This document shows, piece by piece, positions 5,512 through 7,761 of a stretch of DNA of 7,761 nucleotides. The notes under the pieces were generated by a model. That model had not been told where the DNA came from. It worked only from the letters and a program-made list of their open reading frames with translations, and ran no database searches. Position 1 is the stretch's first letter. Each line of letters begins with the position of its first letter. A program made the position numbers and the translations under genes. This DNA comes from Comamonas sp. lk (GTDB taxonomy: Bacteria > Pseudomonadota > Gammaproteobacteria > Burkholderiales > Burkholderiaceae_C), in NCBI GenBank assembly GCA_945901215.1, contig CAMDKE010000123.1, forward strand, positions 1 to 7,761, read 5' to 3'.

Positions 5512-6945
5512 TCAGACCACGCTGCAGATCCTAAGCATATTGGTGCCACCCGGCGCGCCCATGGGCTCGCCACAGGTGATGGCATAGACATCGCCGCTGG
5601 CTACGATGCTAAGCTGTTTGAGCTGCTGCTCGGCGTCACGCAGGGCGTCATCGCGGTCGGCCACACTGCCCATTAAGAGCGGACGCACATTGCGGTACAG
5701 CGTCATCTTGCGCTGGCTCGCCACTTTGGGCGTCAGCGCATAAATGGGCACCGCAATCAGGTGGCGGCTCATCCACAGCGCGGTCGAGCCGCTGTCTGTC
5801 ATGGCCACAATCGCCTTGGCGCCCATGTGGTGTGCGGTAAACAGCGCGCCCATGGCAATGGCTTGGTCGATCCGGCCAAAGGTCTTGCCGATAAAGTCGG
5901 TATCGAGTTTGGCGCCCTCGTCATTTTCGGCCGCTAGACAGATCTGGGCCATTTCCTTAACCGTCTCCAGAGGGTACTTGCCGGCCGCTGTTTCGGCCGA
6001 GAGCATCACTGCGTCCGTACCGTCGAGCACCGCGTTGGCCACGTCGCTCACCTCGGCGCGGGTCGGCACCGGGTTGGTGATCATAGACTCCATCATTTGC
6101 GTGGCGGTGATCACCACCTTGTCGTGTTCGCGTGCGAGTTTGATCATGCGTTTTTGCAGCGCGGGTACCGCGGCGTTACCCACCTCAACCGCCAAATCGC
6201 CGCGTGCGACCATGATGCCGTCACTGGCGAGCAAGATCTCCAATAACTTAGGTATCGCTTCGGCGCGCTCGATTTTGGCAATCAAGCCGGGCTTGTGGTT
6301 GTACTGGGCGGCTGCCACATTGCACAGCTGGCGGGCCATCTCCATGTCCGTGGCGCTCTTCGGAAAGCTCACTGCCACATAGTCGGCCTGGAAGGCCATG
6401 GCGGTACGGATGTCGTCCATGTCCTTGGCGGTCAGCGCCGGCGCGGTCAGACCGCCGCCTTGTTTGTTGATGCCCTTGTTGTTGGATAGCTCGCCGCCGA
6501 GCTTGACGGTGGTGTGCACCTGCTGGCCCACTACGGCGTCGACGGTGATGACGATCAGGCCGTCGTTGAGCAGGAGCACGTCACCAGCCTTTACCTCTTC
6601 AGGCAGCGCCTTGTAGTCCAGGCCGACGGCGTCGATGTCGCCCAGCTCCGTACGTTCGGCGTCCAGAATGAACTTTTGGCCATGCTCCAAAAACACCTTG
6701 CCCTGGGCAAACTTGCCAACGCGGATCTTGGGGCCCTGCAGGTCTGCCATGATGGCCACCTCGCGCCCGGCGCGGTGGGCGGCTTCGCGCACCAGGCGGG
6801 CGCGGTCAATATGGTCTTGGGCCGTGCCGTGGCTGAAGTTCAGGCGCACCACGTCCACGCCGGCGCGGATCAGCGCTTCCAACATTTCCGGATCGCTCGA
6901 GGCAGGGCCAAGGGTGGCGACGATTTTGGTGGCGCGGCGGGTCAT
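5512..6945 (-). CDS. pyk: Pyruvate kinase
   Basis: Transfers phosphate from phosphoenolpyruvate to ADP, the last step of glycolysis. The 477-residue protein has all the landmark motifs: RLNFSHG (34-40), ADLQGPKIRVG (67-77), FPKSATDME (194-202), KIERAEA with the catalytic lysine (224-230), MVARGDLAVE (245-254), ATQMMESM (281-288) and DGTDAVMLSAETAAGKYP (308-325). It has the normal three-domain length with a C-terminal allosteric domain and no extra PEP-utilising domain. The start is firm: a near-perfect AAGGAG at 6953-6958 lies 7 nt before the ATG. It follows mnmA by 65 bp in the same direction and precedes fba, a glycolytic partner. The sequence resembles the PykA-like type more than PykF, but I cannot infer its effector from sequence alone. 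Confidence 0.97.
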   Translation of the reverse strand: MTRRATKIVATLGPASSDPEMLEALIRAGVDVVRLNFSHGTAQDHIDRARLVREAAHRAGREVAIMADLQGPKIRVGKFAQGKVFLEHGQKFILDAERTELGDIDAVGLDYKALPEEVKAGDVLLLNDGLIVITVDAVVGQQVHTTVKLGGELSNNKGINKQGGGLTAPALTAKDMDDIRTAMAFQADYVAVSFPKSATDMEMARQLCNVAAAQYNHKPGLIAKIERAEAIPKLLEILLASDGIMVARGDLAVEVGNAAVPALQKRMIKLAREHDKVVITATQMMESMITNPVPTRAEVSDVANAVLDGTDAVMLSAETAAGKYPLETVKEMAQICLAAENDEGAKLDTDFIGKTFGRIDQAIAMGALFTAHHMGAKAIVAMTDSGSTALWMSRHLIAVPIYALTPKVASQRKMTLYRNVRPLLMGSVADRDDALRDAEQQLKQLSIVASGDVYAITCGEPMGAPGGTNMLRICSVV

Positions 6946-7010
6946 AACGGGTCTCCTTGGGCTGTTCTTTTAGCTGCGTAGGCATTCTCCCACGCGTTAT
7001 GTGACGAAAG
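6946..7010 (-). promoter_or_regulatory. pyk upstream region with strong Shine-Dalgarno
   Basis: Short gap after mnmA. The minus strand carries AAGGAG (6958-6953) followed by a 7-nt spacer to the pyk ATG, the best ribosome binding site in the window. I find no terminator for mnmA and no convincing promoter hexamer pair, so pyk may be read through from mnmA or have a weak or non-canonical promoter here. Confidence 0.6.
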
Positions 7011-7761
7011 TTACAGCGCCGCGTCAAGCGCCAAGGTGTGCTCAATCACGCCGCCGCCCAAGCAGACCTCGCCGTCATACAGCACGGCAGATTGCCCCGG
7101 CGTAATCGCCCACTGCGCGTGCGCAAACCGCAGGGTGAACGCTGCATCAAACACCGCGTCCAACACGCACGGGCTGTCACTTTGCCGGTAGCGGCTTTTG
7201 GCCGCCAATGTGGCGCTGGAGCTTGGCGCCACTGCGGCCACCCAACTCGCGTCCAGCGCGCTCAGGGCGTGCGACAGCAGCCAGGGGTGCTCGTGGCCTT
7301 GTACCACCCACAGGGTGTTGGTGTCCAAGTCTTTGCGCGCCACAAACCACGGTGCGTGTTCGCCGCCGCCCTTTTGCGCGCCGCGGGCTTTGAGGCCGCC
7401 AATGCCCAGGCCCTGGCGCTGGCCCAGGGTGTAAAACGACAATCCCACATGCTGGCCAATGGTCTGACCTTTGGGGTTTTTGATAGGGCCAGGCGCCATG
7501 GCGATGTAACGGTTCAAAAACTCGCGAAACGGCCGCTCGCCGATAAAGCAGATGCCGGTGGAGTCTTTCTTTTTGGCGTTGGGCAGGCCGATCTCATCCG
7601 CGATGCGCCGCACCTCGGTCTTGTGCAGCTCGCCCACCGGAAACAGGGTTTTGGACAGCTGCGCTTGGTTCAGGCGGTGCAAAAAGTAGCTTTGGTCCTT
7701 GGACGGGTCCAGCCCTTTGAGCAGCTCGTGTAGGCCGGTGGCCGCGTTGTGGCGCACGCGG
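7011..7761 (-). CDS. mnmA: tRNA-specific 2-thiouridylase MnmA, 5' end cut by window
   Basis: Adenylates and thiolates U34 of Lys, Glu and Gln tRNAs, taking sulfur from the IscS/Tus relay (E. coli pathway). About 249 residues of the C-terminal two thirds are present. The motif STGICFIGERPFREF holds the second catalytic cysteine (equivalent to E. coli Cys199). Other family blocks are GLDPSKDQSYFL, FPVGELHKTEVR, YTLGQRQGLGIGG, VVQGHEHP, TPGQSAVLYDGEVCLGGG and the closing GVIEHTL. The ATP-binding PP-loop and first catalytic cysteine lie beyond base 7761. A GTG at 7757-7755 should not be taken as the start, since the homologous region is internal and the frame is open to the edge. The last gene residue is followed by TAA at 7013-7011, 65 bp before pyk. 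Confidence 0.95.
   Translation of the reverse strand, partial: RVRHNAATGLHELLKGLDPSKDQSYFLHRLNQAQLSKTLFPVGELHKTEVRRIADEIGLPNAKKKDSTGICFIGERPFREFLNRYIAMAPGPIKNPKGQTIGQHVGLSFYTLGQRQGLGIGGLKARGAQKGGGEHAPWFVARKDLDTNTLWVVQGHEHPWLLSHALSALDASWVAAVAPSSSATLAAKSRYRQSDSPCVLDAVFDAAFTLRFAHAQWAITPGQSAVLYDGEVCLGGGVIEHTLALDAAL

Noticed and set aside
5744..6382. 212-codon plus-strand frame antisense to pyk
   Set aside because: Ser/Ala-rich shadow lying across the most conserved pyruvate kinase motifs.
7038..7733. 231-codon plus-strand frame antisense to mnmA
   Set aside because: Shadow of a conserved thiouridylase; no ribosome site or domain.

Overview
The window reads as a GC-rich housekeeping segment of a betaproteobacterial chromosome. 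Order Burkholderiales, probably family Comamonadaceae (Rhodoferax/Polaromonas-like), is inferred from recalled protein style and gene order, not from a database search. It holds eight protein genes and about 0.5 kb of intergenic DNA. Every reading frame is intact except where the window edges cut the two outer genes. I see no tRNA, rRNA, CRISPR array, insertion sequence, integrase or phage gene.

Layout from right to left, which is the direction of transcription for seven of the eight genes: the 3' two thirds of mnmA (tRNA 2-thiouridylase, cut at base 7761), pyk (pyruvate kinase), fba (class II fructose-bisphosphate aldolase, Calvin-cycle subtype) and purC (SAICAR synthetase). Next comes one gene on the opposite strand, a thioredoxin-TPR protein of the CnoX/YbbN type. 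The minus-strand run then resumes with purE and purK (the two-step conversion of AIR to CAIR, ATG/TGA overlap) and the start of a Sua5/TsaC threonylcarbamoyl-AMP synthase, cut at base 1.

Functionally, pyk and fba serve lower and central glycolysis/gluconeogenesis (fba possibly also the Calvin cycle). PurE, PurK and PurC catalyse consecutive steps of de novo IMP synthesis. MnmA and Sua5 modify the tRNA anticodon loop (s2U34 and t6A37). The cnoX-like gene is convergent with purC, sharing a good bidirectional terminator, and divergent from purE, so it splits a purine gene set that is contiguous in many relatives.

Nothing here looks like an undescribed multi-gene system. The parts worth a second look are non-coding. 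Between fba and purC there is a triad of six-base half-sites at exact 11-bp spacing abutting an extended -10, followed by a long hairpin 16 nt before the purC start. The purE leader has two tandem hairpins. The fba leader has an 11-bp-spaced direct repeat.
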